DNA of 64,000 nucleotides from Proteus cibi (GCF_003144405.1 NZ_PENW01000031.1:124001-188000); one strand, 5' to 3'. Counted from the stretch's first letter, positions 20,139 through 32,195 are shown. The notes: generated from the sequence alone by a model not told the origin. A program made the numbers and translations.

Positions 20139-20628
20139 CTACTTAATCATATCACTATTAATACTGTAACTAGAGGTATTACCGACTAAATGATTTCTTG
20201 AGATTGAAGTATATTTCATTTGAATACGCTGATATGGCATTGATTCATTATCATTTATTGAATCAGGGAAAATATCAGAAACTTCAATGAGAGAAACTTC
20301 CGTCAATTTCATTTCATAATATTTTTCAAGTTGCCCATGTTGGCTTGTTCTATAAAAAGTGAATATTGCTTCTAAGACTTCGTTATTATCTAAAGCTGTT
20401 GAAAGCTGTTGAAAGCAGTGGTGATGATTTATCTATAGGCTTAGTAAATATAACTGGTTGATAAGATGCATTTTGTGTACGAAAAGAACCATTATTTAAA
20501 CTAATCACTTGAATTTCATCCTCATGATTAAGTTGATAACGGTTTCCTATCGAATCGAGAGATGAACAACCTACAGAAATTAATCCTTGGACTTTTCCTT
20601 TTAACGTTAAATAAACAGGATATGCCAT
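20139..20628 (-). pseudogene. hcp: Frameshifted hcp (T6SS tube protein, TssD)
   Basis: The intact N-terminal frame starts MAYPVYLTLKGKVQGLISVG and runs through FTKPIDKSSPLLSTA, both typical of Hcp, then meets an early stop. Skipping one copy of a 10-bp direct repeat at 20392-20411 restores the frame. Translation then continues LDNNEVLEAIFTFYRTS... to a stop at 20139, giving 159 residues, the normal Hcp size. The C-terminal part contains FYRTSQHGQLEKYYEMKL as in family members. ATG 20628 follows an AAGGA site; an upstream in-frame start would add 10 residues. Hcp forms the secreted inner tube of the type VI system and can carry effectors. No other T6SS structural gene is in the window. Confidence 0.85.
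20392..20411. repeat. 10-bp tandem duplication inside hcp
   Basis: Two perfect adjacent copies of AAAGCTGTTG (20392-20401 and 20402-20411) are followed by a partial AAAGC. The unit is not a multiple of three, so the extra copy shifts the hcp frame. Confidence 0.9.
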
Positions 20629-20808
20629 AAAAATTCCTTTTAAAAAATTAATAAACAATTAATTATATCTATATAAAATAATAAAAATAAAGAGGCTTAG
20701 CTTTATATCATTTATATTATCACCAAATAAATATAAGTATACTGACCCGCTAAATGACTTCCTTACGGATTATTTTATTATTCTTTTTATATCACATAAT
20801 TAATTTAA

Positions 20809-20840
20809 AAAAATCTAGCATTCCTTTGCTAAAGATTTTT
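20809..20840 (-). terminator. Terminator after zinT
   Basis: AAAAATCTAGCA pairs with TGCTaaAGATTTTT around a 6-nt loop, with a 2-nt bulge and T-rich flanks. It lies 32 bp after the zinT stop on the minus strand. Confidence 0.6.
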
Positions 20841-20871
20841 ATTATTTTATTTTCTATTTATTTTACTTAAA

Positions 20872-21519
20872 TCAGTGATAAAGCATTTCATGAACAATAT
20901 CATCTGCTTTCATGGAATAAGGGTAATACGTTGGCCAGTTACTTAGTTCTTTAAGTAATTCATCTTGCGATATATTGCCCATATATAAATGGAAGTGCCC
21001 TGCTTTCTCTGGCGCAATAATATGGTCGCTAAATTGAATAAATTTAGGTGCTTGGCTTTTGACATCATCACAACGGAAAAGATAACGTACGCCTTTTTTA
21101 CCAGACTCATAATGCAGAATACGATAACCATCATAGTGATATTCACAGCTATCGACATTCTCGCCACGATGGAACTCAATAATATTGTTTTCAATACCAA
21201 TCATATCCACATCCGTTTTATAGCCTTGTGCGTAATAGGCTCGGTACTCTTCAACCGTTTTATCTTTTTTCGTTTCCGCTTTCTTTTGCAAAACCTCATC
21301 TAACTCGCCACTAAGAAGATAAGGCTCTACAGATTGCCATACGCCATCCCAATCACTAAGTTGACGATCAAGAACATCCTTATCTTCAAAAATCCCATTC
21401 GCTGCATCTCGCTGTGCTTGTGTTTGTACTTTTTCATGATGGTGACCATGCGCTAAAACAGACATTGCACTCCCCAATAACCCCATGATTAAAACACAAG
21501 AAAAAACTGGCTTTTGCAT
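20872..21519 (-). CDS. zinT: Periplasmic zinc/cadmium-binding protein ZinT
   Basis: Exported metal chaperone (215 residues; E. coli ZinT 216) that binds Zn(II) or Cd(II) and helps the ZnuABC importer during zinc starvation. The signal peptide is MQKPVFSCVLIMGLLGSAMSVLA, followed by the histidine-rich HGHHHEK. The lipocalin-like domain contains the conserved metal-site histidines in HFHLYMG. It is the third gene of a Zur-controlled operon, 4 bp after the L36 paralogue gene; there is no znuA here. Confidence 0.92.
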   Translation of the reverse strand: MQKPVFSCVLIMGLLGSAMSVLAHGHHHEKVQTQAQRDAANGIFEDKDVLDRQLSDWDGVWQSVEPYLLSGELDEVLQKKAETKKDKTVEEYRAYYAQGYKTDVDMIGIENNIIEFHRGENVDSCEYHYDGYRILHYESGKKGVRYLFRCDDVKSQAPKFIQFSDHIIAPEKAGHFHLYMGNISQDELLKELSNWPTYYPYSMKADDIVHEMLYH

Positions 21520-21523
21520 AGTT

Positions 21524-21649
21524 TCACCCCTGAACCGCTTTAAAACGTGGATTTGACTTACAAATCACATAAAGACGACCACGGCGACGCACCACTTTGC
21601 AATCTGGATGGCGTTGTTTAGCACTTTTCAATGAGCTTAATACCTGCAT
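21524..21649 (-). CDS. rpmJ2: Zinc-independent ribosomal protein L36 paralogue (type B)
   Basis: A 41-residue protein starting [17 protein letters not shown], aligning with E. coli YkgO. An AGGAGG ribosome site precedes the ATG at 21649; a longer reading frame upstream lacks homology and is rejected. It lacks the four-cysteine zinc ribbon of the standard L36 and can replace it when zinc is scarce. It is five residues shorter than YkgO at the basic C-terminus. Second gene of the Zur operon, 10 bp after rpmE2. Confidence 0.9.
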   Translation of the reverse strand: MQVLSSLKSAKQRHPDCKVVRRRGRLYVICKSNPRFKAVQG

Positions 21650-21659
21650 TATTTCCTCC

Positions 21660-21908
21660 TTACTTAATAAATTGACCAAAACGTTTATTAAAGCGTGCGA
21701 CATTACCTTCTTGAGAATGTGTCTTTTGCTTACCGGTATAAAATGGGTGTGATTGAGAGGAGACATCTAATGTCACATAAGGGTATGTTTGCCCTTCATA
21801 CTCGATTGTTTTTTCTGTTTGGATGGTTGAACCCACTTTAAAATAAGCATCTGCACTCGTGTCATGGAAAATCACTGTTCGATATTGAGGATGAATACCT
21901 AATTTCAT
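21660..21908 (-). CDS. rpmE2: Zinc-independent ribosomal protein L31 paralogue (type B)
   Basis: An 82-residue protein starting [20 protein letters not shown] and ending in [26 protein letters not shown], the type B L31 (YkgM) pattern without the CXXC zinc-binding cysteines. It replaces zinc-containing L31 under zinc limitation and so frees zinc. The homology-supported ATG is at 21908; 13 further upstream codons overlap the promoter and are rejected. First gene of the operon behind the Zur box. Confidence 0.92.
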   Translation of the reverse strand: MKLGIHPQYRTVIFHDTSADAYFKVGSTIQTEKTIEYEGQTYPYVTLDVSSQSHPFYTGKQKTHSQEGNVARFNKRFGQFIK

Positions 21909-21927
21909 AATAAACCTCACTTCAATT

Positions 21928-21950
21928 GAAATGTTATAATATAACAATTT
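21928..21950. promoter_or_regulatory. Zur box of the rpmE2-rpmJ2-zinT operon
   Basis: The core TGTTATAATATAACA (21932-21946) is a perfect inverted repeat, preceded by GAAA as in the E. coli Zur consensus GAAATGTTATANTATAACATTTC. It lies 20 bp before the rpmE2 start and must overlap its promoter, so zinc-loaded Zur should repress the operon. Confidence 0.9.
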
Positions 21951-22145
21951 GGATTTTGCTAATGTACCGCTTTTTAATTTTATTGACCAGTTTTTTTTGA
22001 TCTGTTTTGCTATCTCAAGAAGAGGAACGGTGTTTGGGGGAGGGCTTTTTTAAGTGATATAAGTGGATTTTCTGGCTTTTTTTTGTCCAGCCTTCCTATT
22101 TTCCGCTAAAGTTATACAAAGACGGCAAAACAAATAGGATTTATT

Positions 22146-23837
22146 ATGACTAATTGGCGCGATAAGCTTTTCAGTAAGTCACCTCTGTCTATCGACCTTA
22201 CAATAGACTTTCCTAACGTTTGTCCTTCTTCTATTCCTTCAATTCTTTCACAACTAGCACCTTATGAAATAGGTGATACACCTTTACCTGATGAATTAAA
22301 TCTATTGTCAGATGCGCATTTAAAAATAAAATCGGATGATTCAATCCCTTTTAGTTGGTCAGCCGGTGCTCGGGAAGGTATTATTTTGCACCAACGAATA
22401 GGTCGAGCGATTGAACAACAGCCGTCTCAAAAAGCATGTGAAGAGTTTGCCTTGTCACTCTATCAAGCAATCAAACATGTCATTTTTTTGCCTGATAAAA
22501 CGCATGTCGATTTTTTTTATTCAATAGCCTGCCAAGATAAACTCGCACCTATTACCTATCTTTCACGTCTGATAGAGAAAATAGAACAAGATGAAACACT
22601 GAATAATCATGAGGTCTATTTTCAATTCATCTTGTGGATCTTAAAGTTAAGTCCTGATAAGAATCCGATCAAAATTGCCTTAGGGCTATTAGGATCGTTT
22701 AACGATAGTACTTCTCAACGTTTACTTTTATTGTTTGCCCTTCACCCTGAATTTACACTTTATGCCATTCGTTCGCTAAAACAGCGCCTCTCTTGTGAAG
22801 AATTCGAGCCTTTTTTATATTCCCTAGGTCAACGAACTAAAGGCTGGGGACGTATCCAATTTATCGAACATCTGCCCTCAACACTGTCTATTAATAATCG
22901 CTATTGGCTACTGACTGAAGGGTATAAAAATAATGTGATGACAGAATATGTGGCCTATGACTGTGTCACAAAAGGGGCATTATTAGAGATGTTGAACACG
23001 TACCCTTTAGATAATGAGTTACTGCTTGGTTGTAGTGATCTTTTACGCGCACTGCTTAATGGAGGACCTGCAAAAGATATCTATGATTATGTAGAAGGCG
23101 CTCAAGCGTGTAATACTTTTATTTCACAAGTCGATACTTTGCCACCTAAAGAATTAAAACACCTTCATTGCGTCTGTGAAATCGCCGACTTTGTGCAAAA
23201 TAGTGGTGAAGATTGGTTATTACTCGAGTCTCTCGGCTGGAACGATCATTGCCAACAACAAATTATCTCAACGTCACAAAATACGATCCAAAAACCAGAA
23301 TGGTCAACACTCATTATCGAAGCATTACAAAACCCTTCTCGTTCAAAAAATTACCAAGCAAGCCTTGTTGCGAAATCTCTTCGCCTTGATATTTGGGAAT
23401 TACTCTTTTCACTACAAAAAGAGAATCCCAATGCGGATTGGTGGCACCAATTAATGCAAACGGATGCTTCTCACAAAATAGAAAGAGTAGTGAAACTTGC
23501 AGAACAACAAATTGAATTAATAGCATTAGACAGCACAGATGATCCATTAATAGCTACCGACTCTGAATATCTGCCTCATCATGCCGTTGAATATATTATG
23601 CAAGATCTTGGTGGTTTTCCTGGTATCGGTTGGTCGCTTATCAAAAGGCAATTACGCAGTCCGACCTTGCGCGATAGAAATATGGCGCTGAATGTACTTT
23701 CAACATGGTCTGACACATTATTGCCTCATGATCTTTATGGTGAGTTAACACAGGCTTTAACCATAGAAACTGATAAAAATGTGTATCAACGTATGAAACT
23801 ATTTTTAGTTAACCATCAAGGGAATAAAGAACATTAA
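22146..23837 (+). CDS. Uncharacterised helical protein of 563 residues
   Basis: Not recognised. A soluble protein with no signal peptide or membrane segment; it appears almost entirely alpha-helical, with repeated Leu-rich helix pairs (for example IALGLLGSF, LLLLFALHPEF, LLLGCSDLLRALL), suggesting HEAT/ARM-like repeats rather than an enzyme. There is no P-loop or other catalytic motif that I can see. An ATAGGA site lies 6 nt before the ATG. GC content is close to its conserved neighbours. It is divergent from the Zur operon and 53 bp upstream of ytfB on the same strand, so co-transcription is possible. Confidence 0.8.
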   Translation: MTNWRDKLFSKSPLSIDLTIDFPNVCPSSIPSILSQLAPYEIGDTPLPDELNLLSDAHLKIKSDDSIPFSWSAGAREGIILHQRIGRAIEQQPSQKACEEFALSLYQAIKHVIFLPDKTHVDFFYSIACQDKLAPITYLSRLIEKIEQDETLNNHEVYFQFILWILKLSPDKNPIKIALGLLGSFNDSTSQRLLLLFALHPEFTLYAIRSLKQRLSCEEFEPFLYSLGQRTKGWGRIQFIEHLPSTLSINNRYWLLTEGYKNNVMTEYVAYDCVTKGALLEMLNTYPLDNELLLGCSDLLRALLNGGPAKDIYDYVEGAQACNTFISQVDTLPPKELKHLHCVCEIADFVQNSGEDWLLLESLGWNDHCQQQIISTSQNTIQKPEWSTLIIEALQNPSRSKNYQASLVAKSLRLDIWELLFSLQKENPNADWWHQLMQTDASHKIERVVKLAEQQIELIALDSTDDPLIATDSEYLPHHAVEYIMQDLGGFPGIGWSLIKRQLRSPTLRDRNMALNVLSTWSDTLLPHDLYGELTQALTIETDKNVYQRMKLFLVNHQGNKEH

Positions 23838-23890
23838 CGGTTAGAGTGAATAGATAATTCTGAAAAGAATTCAGGGAGCAGGTTAGGATC

Positions 23891-24550
23891 ATGGTTCGTG
23901 CTAGTATGGCTACAAGGAATAAAAAAGATGTTACAGCAATTCATAATACTGATTCACAGATCAATAATGAGGTGAATATGGGCAAATTCCCTGGCTTACA
24001 TCGTCGAGCAATACTGGTTATTGCGATTGCTTTATTGGTCGTATTTTTTTGGCCGACAAGTGAAAACACGCGTGAGCCACCTCAACCATCATCATCAACG
24101 CATGATCTGCCTGTACCAATAGCATCTACAAATGATCCAGCGTATCAAACACCGATCCCTCCAACACAAGATAGCTTAAATGCCGAGCAGGGCGTTTCTC
24201 CATCAACAGAGGAACCAGCGACAAACGATCCTGAAGAGAATATAGCTCAAACAACACCGTTACAAAACACACAATCAACACCAGCGCAAACATGGCAAAC
24301 TTATACCATTAAAGAGGGACAAACCTTAGCGCAACTTTTTAGAGACAATCAACTTCCTGTCAATGATGCATTTTCTATGGCGAAATCAGAAGACCAACAA
24401 AAATCCTTAAGCCAATTACGCTCAGGGCAATCTATTCGTTTACAGCGTAATCCACAAGGTGATGTCAGTATGTTAGAAGTGACAAATAGCGCCGGTACTG
24501 TTATCACTTACACTCGTTTGAGTGATGGAAGTTATTACCGTACACCATAG
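23891..24550 (+). CDS. ytfB: OapA-family cell division/glycan-binding protein YtfB
   Basis: Inner-membrane protein of 219 residues with a cytoplasmic N-terminus, one anchor helix (about 39-54: AILVIAIALLVVFFW), a Pro/Thr/Gln-rich periplasmic linker (about 60-135) and a C-terminal OapA/LysM-like domain (YTIKEGQTLAQLFRDNQLP; LRSGQSIRLQ). It corresponds to E. coli YtfB (212), linked to cell division and glycan binding, and to the Haemophilus opacity protein OapA. The start could also be an internal ATG at 23906 or 23978. It is convergent with the rpsF operon. Confidence 0.88.
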   Translation: MVRASMATRNKKDVTAIHNTDSQINNEVNMGKFPGLHRRAILVIAIALLVVFFWPTSENTREPPQPSSSTHDLPVPIASTNDPAYQTPIPPTQDSLNAEQGVSPSTEEPATNDPEENIAQTTPLQNTQSTPAQTWQTYTIKEGQTLAQLFRDNQLPVNDAFSMAKSEDQQKSLSQLRSGQSIRLQRNPQGDVSMLEVTNSAGTVITYTRLSDGSYYRTP

Positions 24551-24580
24551 ATAGTAAGAAAAGCATTTATTTATCCCAAA

Positions 24581-24607
24581 AAAAACGCCAGCTTAGCTGG
24601 CGTTTTT
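24581..24607. terminator. Bidirectional terminator between ytfB and rplI
   Basis: AAAAACGCCAGC (24581-24592) and GCTGGCGTTTTT (24596-24607) pair perfectly around a 3-nt loop. A/T runs on both sides allow it to act for both convergent units. Confidence 0.92.
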
Positions 24608-24637
24608 CTTTATCAACATTAACTGTTTAATCAGAGA

Positions 24638-25087
24638 TTATTCAGCAACGATGATAACATTCAGTTCAGCGAATACGTCACTGTGAACTTGGAAGTGAAC
24701 TTCGTGGTCACCAGTAGTACGCAGAACGCCATTTGGCAGGCGAACTTCGCTCTTACACATTTCAACGCCAGCTGCAGTTACTGCATCAGCGATGTCACGA
24801 GTACCGATTGAACCAAACAGTTTACCTTCGTCACCCGCTTTAGAGCTGATAGTGACAGAACCCAGTGCATTGATCTTCGCTGCACGAGCTTCAGCTGCTG
24901 CTAAAGTTTCAGCTAATTTAGCTTCTAACTCAGCACGACGCGCTTCGAAAAACTCGATGTTTTTCTTAGTCGCAGAAACAGCTTTACCCTGTGGGATTAA
25001 ATAGTTACGAGCATAGCCCGATTTTACGTTAACCTGATCACCCAGGCTACCCAGATTCGCTACTTTATCAAGCAGAATAATTTGCAT
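24638..25087 (-). CDS. rplI: 50S ribosomal protein L9
   Basis: 149 residues, equal to E. coli L9. It binds 23S rRNA near the L1 stalk. The N-terminal domain [19 protein letters not shown] with the G-rich RNA-binding loop NYLIPQGKA is followed by a long connecting helix (about 41-75) and the C-terminal domain ([20 protein letters not shown]). Last gene of the rpsF-priB-rpsR-rplI operon, 40 bp after rpsR. Confidence 0.98.
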   Translation of the reverse strand: MQIILLDKVANLGSLGDQVNVKSGYARNYLIPQGKAVSATKKNIEFFEARRAELEAKLAETLAAAEARAAKINALGSVTISSKAGDEGKLFGSIGTRDIADAVTAAGVEMCKSEVRLPNGVLRTTGDHEVHFQVHSDVFAELNVIIVAE

Positions 25088-25127
25088 TACCTTATCCTCT
25101 ACAAGTCATTAATGGACTATATACCTA

Positions 25128-25680
<553 letters not shown>

Positions 25681-25688
25681 AGCACTAA

Positions 25689-26108
<420 letters not shown>

Positions 26109-26114
26109 TTATCA

Positions 26115-26149
26115 GCCTCCTGTCAGGGTCAGTCACCACCCATGGAGGC
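26115..26149 (-). promoter_or_regulatory. Putative S6:S18 autoregulatory leader hairpin of rpsF
   Basis: GCCTCC (26115-26120) pairs with GGAGGC (26144-26149) as the outer stem, with an inner GGGT/ACCC pairing. It lies 28 bp upstream of the rpsF start, and a CCG trinucleotide sits between it and the ribosome site. S6-S18 is known to bind an rpsF leader with a bulged CCG; whether this hairpin is that motif is inference. Confidence 0.45.
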
Positions 26150-26190
26150 AAGGAACTTGTTTAAGTTGTGACTGAAAAAATTGACGCGTA

Positions 26191-26219
26191 ACTATACCCC
26201 CGCGGCCAATAAAACTCAA
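26191..26219 (-). promoter_or_regulatory. Sigma-70 promoter of the rpsF operon
   Basis: TTGAGT (26214-26219) and TATAGT (26191-26196) on the minus strand are separated by exactly 17 bp, with a GC-rich spacer. They lie about 105 bp before rpsF. Confidence 0.75.
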
Positions 26220-26250
26220 GGGAGTATAGAGAATAAAATAAACTCAGCGG

Positions 26251-26994
26251 TTATTTCACAATAATACGCTGGCGCATCGCTTCAAATAGGCAAACGCCGG
26301 TTGCTACAGAAACGTTAAGTGAAGACACAGTGCCTGCCATTGGGATGCTAATTAGCTCATCACAATGCTCACGTGTTAAACGACGCATACCTTCACCTTC
26401 AGCGCCCATCACTAATGCCATTGGACCTGTGAGTTTGCTTTGATATAAAGTATGGTCTGCTTCACCTGCTGTGCCAACAATCCAGACGTTCTCTTCTTGT
26501 AAGAAACGCAATGTCCGAGCAAGGTTAGTCACTTTAATTAAAGGAACACTTTCTGCTGCACCACAAGCCACTTTTTTGGCTGTTGCATTTAATTGCGCGG
26601 AACGATCTTTCGGAACGATAACAGCATGCACGCCGGCTGCATCTGCGCTACGTAAACAAGCCCCTAAATTATGGGGATCAGTAACGCCATCTAGCACTAA
26701 TAAGAAAGGTGTACCGACGTTAGCTAATAAGTCTGGTAAATCTTGTTCTTGGTACTGACGACCTGGTTTTACTTTAGCAATAATACCTTGGTGAACAGCA
26801 CCCTCTGTTTGACTATCTAGCCATTGGCGATTAGCCACTTGAACGAGAATACCTTGAGCTTCTAATTCATGAATAACAGGAGTTAAACGGCGATCTTCAC
26901 GCCCTTTTAATACATAAACTTCTTTAAAACGTGCAGGATCACGCTCAAGTAATGCAGTTACTGCGTGAATACCATAAATAATTTCTTCGCTCAT
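26251..26994 (-). CDS. rlmB: 23S rRNA (guanosine-2251-2'-O)-methyltransferase RlmB
   Basis: SPOUT (TrmH/SpoU) family methyltransferase of 247 residues (E. coli 243) that methylates Gm2251 in the 23S P loop. The N-terminal substrate domain ([11 protein letters not shown]) precedes the knotted catalytic domain with [33 protein letters not shown] and [19 protein letters not shown], the three SpoU motifs. It lies downstream of rnr, as in E. coli, with a hairpin between them. Confidence 0.96.
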   Translation of the reverse strand: MSEEIIYGIHAVTALLERDPARFKEVYVLKGREDRRLTPVIHELEAQGILVQVANRQWLDSQTEGAVHQGIIAKVKPGRQYQEQDLPDLLANVGTPFLLVLDGVTDPHNLGACLRSADAAGVHAVIVPKDRSAQLNATAKKVACGAAESVPLIKVTNLARTLRFLQEENVWIVGTAGEADHTLYQSKLTGPMALVMGAEGEGMRRLTREHCDELISIPMAGTVSSLNVSVATGVCLFEAMRQRIIVK

Positions 26995-27036
26995 AGCGGT
27001 ACTTACTCATTAAAAAATAAAAGGCACAAAACAGAT

Positions 27037-27059
27037 AAAAGGCGGAGTCTCCGCCTTTT
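27037..27059 (-). terminator. Hairpin terminator between rnr and rlmB
   Basis: AAAAGGCGGA (27037-27046) pairs with TCCGCCTTTT (27050-27059) around a 3-nt loop, 26 bp after rnr. It would end or attenuate transcription before rlmB. Confidence 0.75.
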
Positions 27060-27084
27060 AAAAAAGAGACAGAAGAACGAAACT

Positions 27085-29577
27085 TTAGGCGTTATCGCGT
27101 TTGGCAGCACGTTTAGCTTTAAGTTTTGCCTCTATCTTCTTGGTTTGTGATGATGCTTTCTTACGTTTGCTACTTGCTTTATCTTTCGCAACTTGGTCTT
27201 TTACAGCTTTGTCTTTGCTCGCATTACCTCGACCTGATGATTTGCCTTTTTTGAAAGCACTATCTGGCTCAAAGTTTTTATCTTTGCTTGCATCACGACG
27301 ACGAGATTTGCTAGAACTTGCATTTTTCTTGTCTTTTTCGCCTTTTAGACCACGAACACGGGCTGTTTTACCCGGATTACGCGCGGTACGTGTTGTTGAA
27401 ATTAAAGAGAAGTCGATAGTACGTTCATCCATACTCACTGCTTCAACTTTTACTTCAACTTCATCGCCAAGACGATACACTTGTCCTGAAGACTCACCAA
27501 TTAAGCGTTGCCCTACATTATCATACTGATAATAATCATTATTTAATGTAGAAACATGCACCAAACCATCAATAAACAGATCATTTAAGCGAACAAAGAA
27601 TCCAAAGCCCGTTACGCTAGTGATAATACCCGTAAACTGTTGACCAATCTGATCCAGCATAAAATCACATTTCAGCCAATCCGCCACATCTCGTGTTGCT
27701 TCATCAGCACGGCGCTCGGTTAAAGAGCAGTGCTCACCTAATTGCAACATGGTGTCCATATCACTATGGTAACCACCCGTTGGAGTCCAACGTTGTGAAC
27801 CACGTCCTTCTTCTTTCGCAATCTGATATTTAATTGCACGATGCAGGGCTAAATCAGGATAGCGACGAATAGGTGAGGTAAAGTGCGCATAAGATTTTAA
27901 TGCTAAACCAAAGTGACCACGATTTTCAGGATCGTAAATTGCCTGTTTCATTGAGCGCAAAATCATGGTTTGTAGCATTTCACGATCCGGTCTGTCTTCA
28001 ACCTCTTTCATGACTCGTGCATAATCTGCTGGCTCTGGCGTTAAGCCTCCTGGCAACGTTAAACCTAATTCATTAAAGACTGAACGTAAATTCAGAACGC
28101 TCTCTTCTTTGGGTTTATCATGAATACGATAAAGTGCAGGTTCTTCGTTTTTCTCAACAAAGCGAGCAGCTGCGATATTAGCAAGGATCATGCACTCTTC
28201 AATCAATTTGTGTGCATCATTACGAACAACGGGCTCAATACGCTCAATACGACGCTCTGCATTAAAGATAAACTTCGCTTCTTCTGATTCAAAACCAATC
28301 GCACCACGTTGTTCACGTGCTTTATCTAAAGCTTGGTATAACTCATACAGATGCTCAATATCTTTAACGATAGGCTTATAGTGTTCGCGTAGTTCTTCAT
28401 CACCTTGAATGATTTTCCACACTTTGGTGTAAGTCATTCGTGCATGAGAACTCATCACCGCTTCATAGAATCGATAAGAAGAAAGACGCCCTTGCTCAGA
28501 AACAGTCATCTCACAGACCATACATAAACGGTCAACTTGTGGGTTTAATGAACACAATCCATTAGACAGAACTTCTGGCAACATCGGCACGACTTGAGAA
28601 GGGAAATAAACAGAGTTTCCTCGACTACGCGCTTCTGTATCTAATGCTGTTTGTGGACGTACATAATAACTAACATCAGCAATCGCAACCCATAAACGCC
28701 AGCCGCCTCCTTTTTTACGTTGGCAATAAACGGCGTCATCAAAATCTCGCGCATCTTCACCATCAATCGTAATTAAAGGTAAGTCACGTAAATCAACACG
28801 TCCTTCTTTAGCAGACTCAGGCACTTCTTCTTTTAAATCTGCCACTTCTTTTGTGACTTTTGCAGGCCATGTATAAGGAATTTCATGGGTACGTAATGCG
28901 ATTTCTACCGCAATACCCGTTCCCATGGTTTCACCTAAAATTTCGACAATACGACCTACGGCTTGAGTGCGACGAGTCGGTCTTGTTGTGATTTCAACAA
29001 CAACCACATTTCCCATTCGTGCACCCATGATATCTTCTTTAGGTATAAGAATATCAAAGCTTAAACGGCTATCATCAGGTACCACAAATCCCATACCTGA
29101 CTCAATAAAATAGCGACCTACAATTTGGTTATTTCGGGGTTCAATAACACGAACAACACGACCTTCACGGCGACCTTTTCTATCCATACCTAAAGGTTGA
29201 GCAAGGATAACATCGCCATGCATCGTTTTTTTCATTTCATCTTGTGAAAGATAGAGGTCATCTTTTTGACCTTCTGCACGTAAAAAACCATAACCATCGC
29301 GGTGACCAATTACCTTGCCTTTCCACAAATCAAGGCGTTCAGGTAATGCGTAGCACTGGCGACGGGTAAAAACTAACTGACCATCACGTTCCATCGCTCT
29401 TAAACGGCGACGCAACGCTTCTAAGTCTTCTTCACCTGAAATTTTTAACGCCTGTGCTAAATCTTCACGGCTCATGGGTGCCGTGCGCTTTTTCATTTCT
29501 TCTAAAATATATTCACGACTAGCAATTGGAGAGGCGTATTTTTCTGCTTCTCTATCCTGGAAAGGATCTTTTGACAT
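27085..29577 (-). CDS. rnr: Ribonuclease R
   Basis: Processive 3'-5' exoribonuclease (830 residues; E. coli 813) that degrades structured RNA and matures SsrA/tmRNA-tagged messages. Domains in order: helix-turn-helix-like N-terminus (about 20-75), two cold-shock domains (80-225), the RNB catalytic domain with [13 protein letters not shown] (about 270-282), an S1 domain ([15 protein letters not shown]) and a long Lys-rich tail (after 735). A TTG further upstream sits inside the GGAGG ribosome site, so ATG 29577 is the start. It is followed by rlmB and preceded by nsrR. Confidence 0.97.
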   Translation of the reverse strand: MSKDPFQDREAEKYASPIASREYILEEMKKRTAPMSREDLAQALKISGEEDLEALRRRLRAMERDGQLVFTRRQCYALPERLDLWKGKVIGHRDGYGFLRAEGQKDDLYLSQDEMKKTMHGDVILAQPLGMDRKGRREGRVVRVIEPRNNQIVGRYFIESGMGFVVPDDSRLSFDILIPKEDIMGARMGNVVVVEITTRPTRRTQAVGRIVEILGETMGTGIAVEIALRTHEIPYTWPAKVTKEVADLKEEVPESAKEGRVDLRDLPLITIDGEDARDFDDAVYCQRKKGGGWRLWVAIADVSYYVRPQTALDTEARSRGNSVYFPSQVVPMLPEVLSNGLCSLNPQVDRLCMVCEMTVSEQGRLSSYRFYEAVMSSHARMTYTKVWKIIQGDEELREHYKPIVKDIEHLYELYQALDKAREQRGAIGFESEEAKFIFNAERRIERIEPVVRNDAHKLIEECMILANIAAARFVEKNEEPALYRIHDKPKEESVLNLRSVFNELGLTLPGGLTPEPADYARVMKEVEDRPDREMLQTMILRSMKQAIYDPENRGHFGLALKSYAHFTSPIRRYPDLALHRAIKYQIAKEEGRGSQRWTPTGGYHSDMDTMLQLGEHCSLTERRADEATRDVADWLKCDFMLDQIGQQFTGIITSVTGFGFFVRLNDLFIDGLVHVSTLNNDYYQYDNVGQRLIGESSGQVYRLGDEVEVKVEAVSMDERTIDFSLISTTRTARNPGKTARVRGLKGEKDKKNASSSKSRRRDASKDKNFEPDSAFKKGKSSGRGNASKDKAVKDQVAKDKASSKRKKASSQTKKIEAKLKAKRAAKRDNA

Positions 29578-29616
29578 TATGACCTCCAAGCTATCAGATT
29601 TGATGAAATAGTAGAC

Positions 29617-30045
29617 TCAAACATCTTCTAATAACAATTTATATAAGGAGCTATTATTTTCAACTAGCTCTGCGAGTGTGTGACGGTCTAACTCTTTCAA
29701 AAACTGCTCAATCGCCTGATTTAACACCAGTTTTAATCGGCACGCTGGGGTAATGTGGCAAAACTCAGCACTACAGTTTACTAATGAAAGTGGCTCTAAA
29801 GCACGAACAACCTCACCGACAATGATGTCTGTTGCAGGCTTGCCTAAACGGATCCCTCCATTTTTACCGCGAATAGCCTCAACAAAACCTAAATGGCTAA
29901 GTTGATTAATAATTTTCACCATATGGTTACGCGAGACACCATAGACTTGTGTCACTTCAGTGATACTCGTCATTTTGCCTTCTGGCAATGAAGCCATATA
30001 TATCAATGCCCGCAATCCATAATCTGTAAAACTGGTTAATTGCAC
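29617..30045 (-). CDS. nsrR: Nitric-oxide-sensing Rrf2 repressor NsrR
   Basis: Transcriptional repressor of 142 residues (E. coli 141) carrying an Fe-S cluster that reacts with NO and thereby derepresses NO detoxification genes. The winged helix at 1-80 ([33 protein letters not shown]) is followed by the three cluster cysteines in [13 protein letters not shown] (about 91-103). It lies upstream of rnr on the same strand, as in E. coli. Confidence 0.96.
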   Translation of the reverse strand: MQLTSFTDYGLRALIYMASLPEGKMTSITEVTQVYGVSRNHMVKIINQLSHLGFVEAIRGKNGGIRLGKPATDIIVGEVVRALEPLSLVNCSAEFCHITPACRLKLVLNQAIEQFLKELDRHTLAELVENNSSLYKLLLEDV

Positions 30046-30233
30046 AATGACCTCTGAAAAGTGGTTTTCCCTATTAAAGTCGTTAAGGGATAAGTAATTA
30101 TTAATGAGAATATCATTTTATTAAGCAATATTATGTTTAATTTTTGGACATTTAGCAAAGATATGCTCAAAAGTGAGTTATTTCCATCTCTCACTTGATT
30201 ATTAGCAAAATAATAGCGACATCACAGGCAAAG

Positions 30234-30273
30234 AAAAAGCGATACTGTTGATGATTTTCAACAGATCGCTTTT
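30234..30273. terminator. Second hairpin in the purA-nsrR gap
   Basis: AAAAGCGAT, a bulged A and CTGTTGA pair with TCAACAG and ATCGCTTTT around a short loop, giving a near-perfect 16-bp stem with T tracts on both sides. It could be a back-up terminator or the end of a small unannotated RNA. Confidence 0.65.
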
Positions 30274-30415
30274 CTATTTCTAGCATTACAACAATAACAT
30301 TGTCTTATTACTTTTACTCGTTACTGATAAAACAGAAGCAAAACCGAGTGTAAAGCTGTCTTATCTTAAGTGTGTAACGCGTTTTTTATCTCAATTTAAC
30401 CAACAAACAGATACG

Positions 30416-30450
30416 AAAAAATCGCCCCTGTCATTTTCAGGGACGATTTT
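30416..30450 (-). terminator. Terminator after purA
   Basis: AAAAATCGcCCCTG pairs with CAGGGaCGATTTT, with one mismatch, 25 bp after the purA stop on the minus strand; a T run follows on that strand. Confidence 0.85.
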
Positions 30451-30474
30451 CACATCAAACCAATTTAATGCAGA

Positions 30475-32162
<1,688 letters not shown>

Positions 32163-32195
32163 AAAATCCCCCACTTTTTCAAATGGGGGATTTTA
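32163..32195 (-). terminator. Terminator of the amiB-hflC superoperon
   Basis: AAAATCCCCCA pairs perfectly with TGGGGGATTTT across a 10-nt loop; the T run on the minus strand follows. It lies 34 bp after hflC. Confidence 0.9.

Larger units (their letters stand above)
30046..30474. other. Intergenic region between nsrR and purA with two hairpins
   Basis: About 429 bp with no gene. It contains the purA terminator (30416-30450) and a second strong hairpin (30234-30273), described separately. The remaining DNA near 30050-30230 should carry the nsrR promoter; I could not single out convincing -35 and -10 boxes or an NsrR operator there. Confidence 0.7.

Noticed and set aside
27101-27529. 142-codon plus-strand frame within rnr
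   Set aside because: It is antisense to the conserved C-terminal half of RNase R; its Leu/Ser/Arg-rich product mirrors the Lys-rich tail codons.
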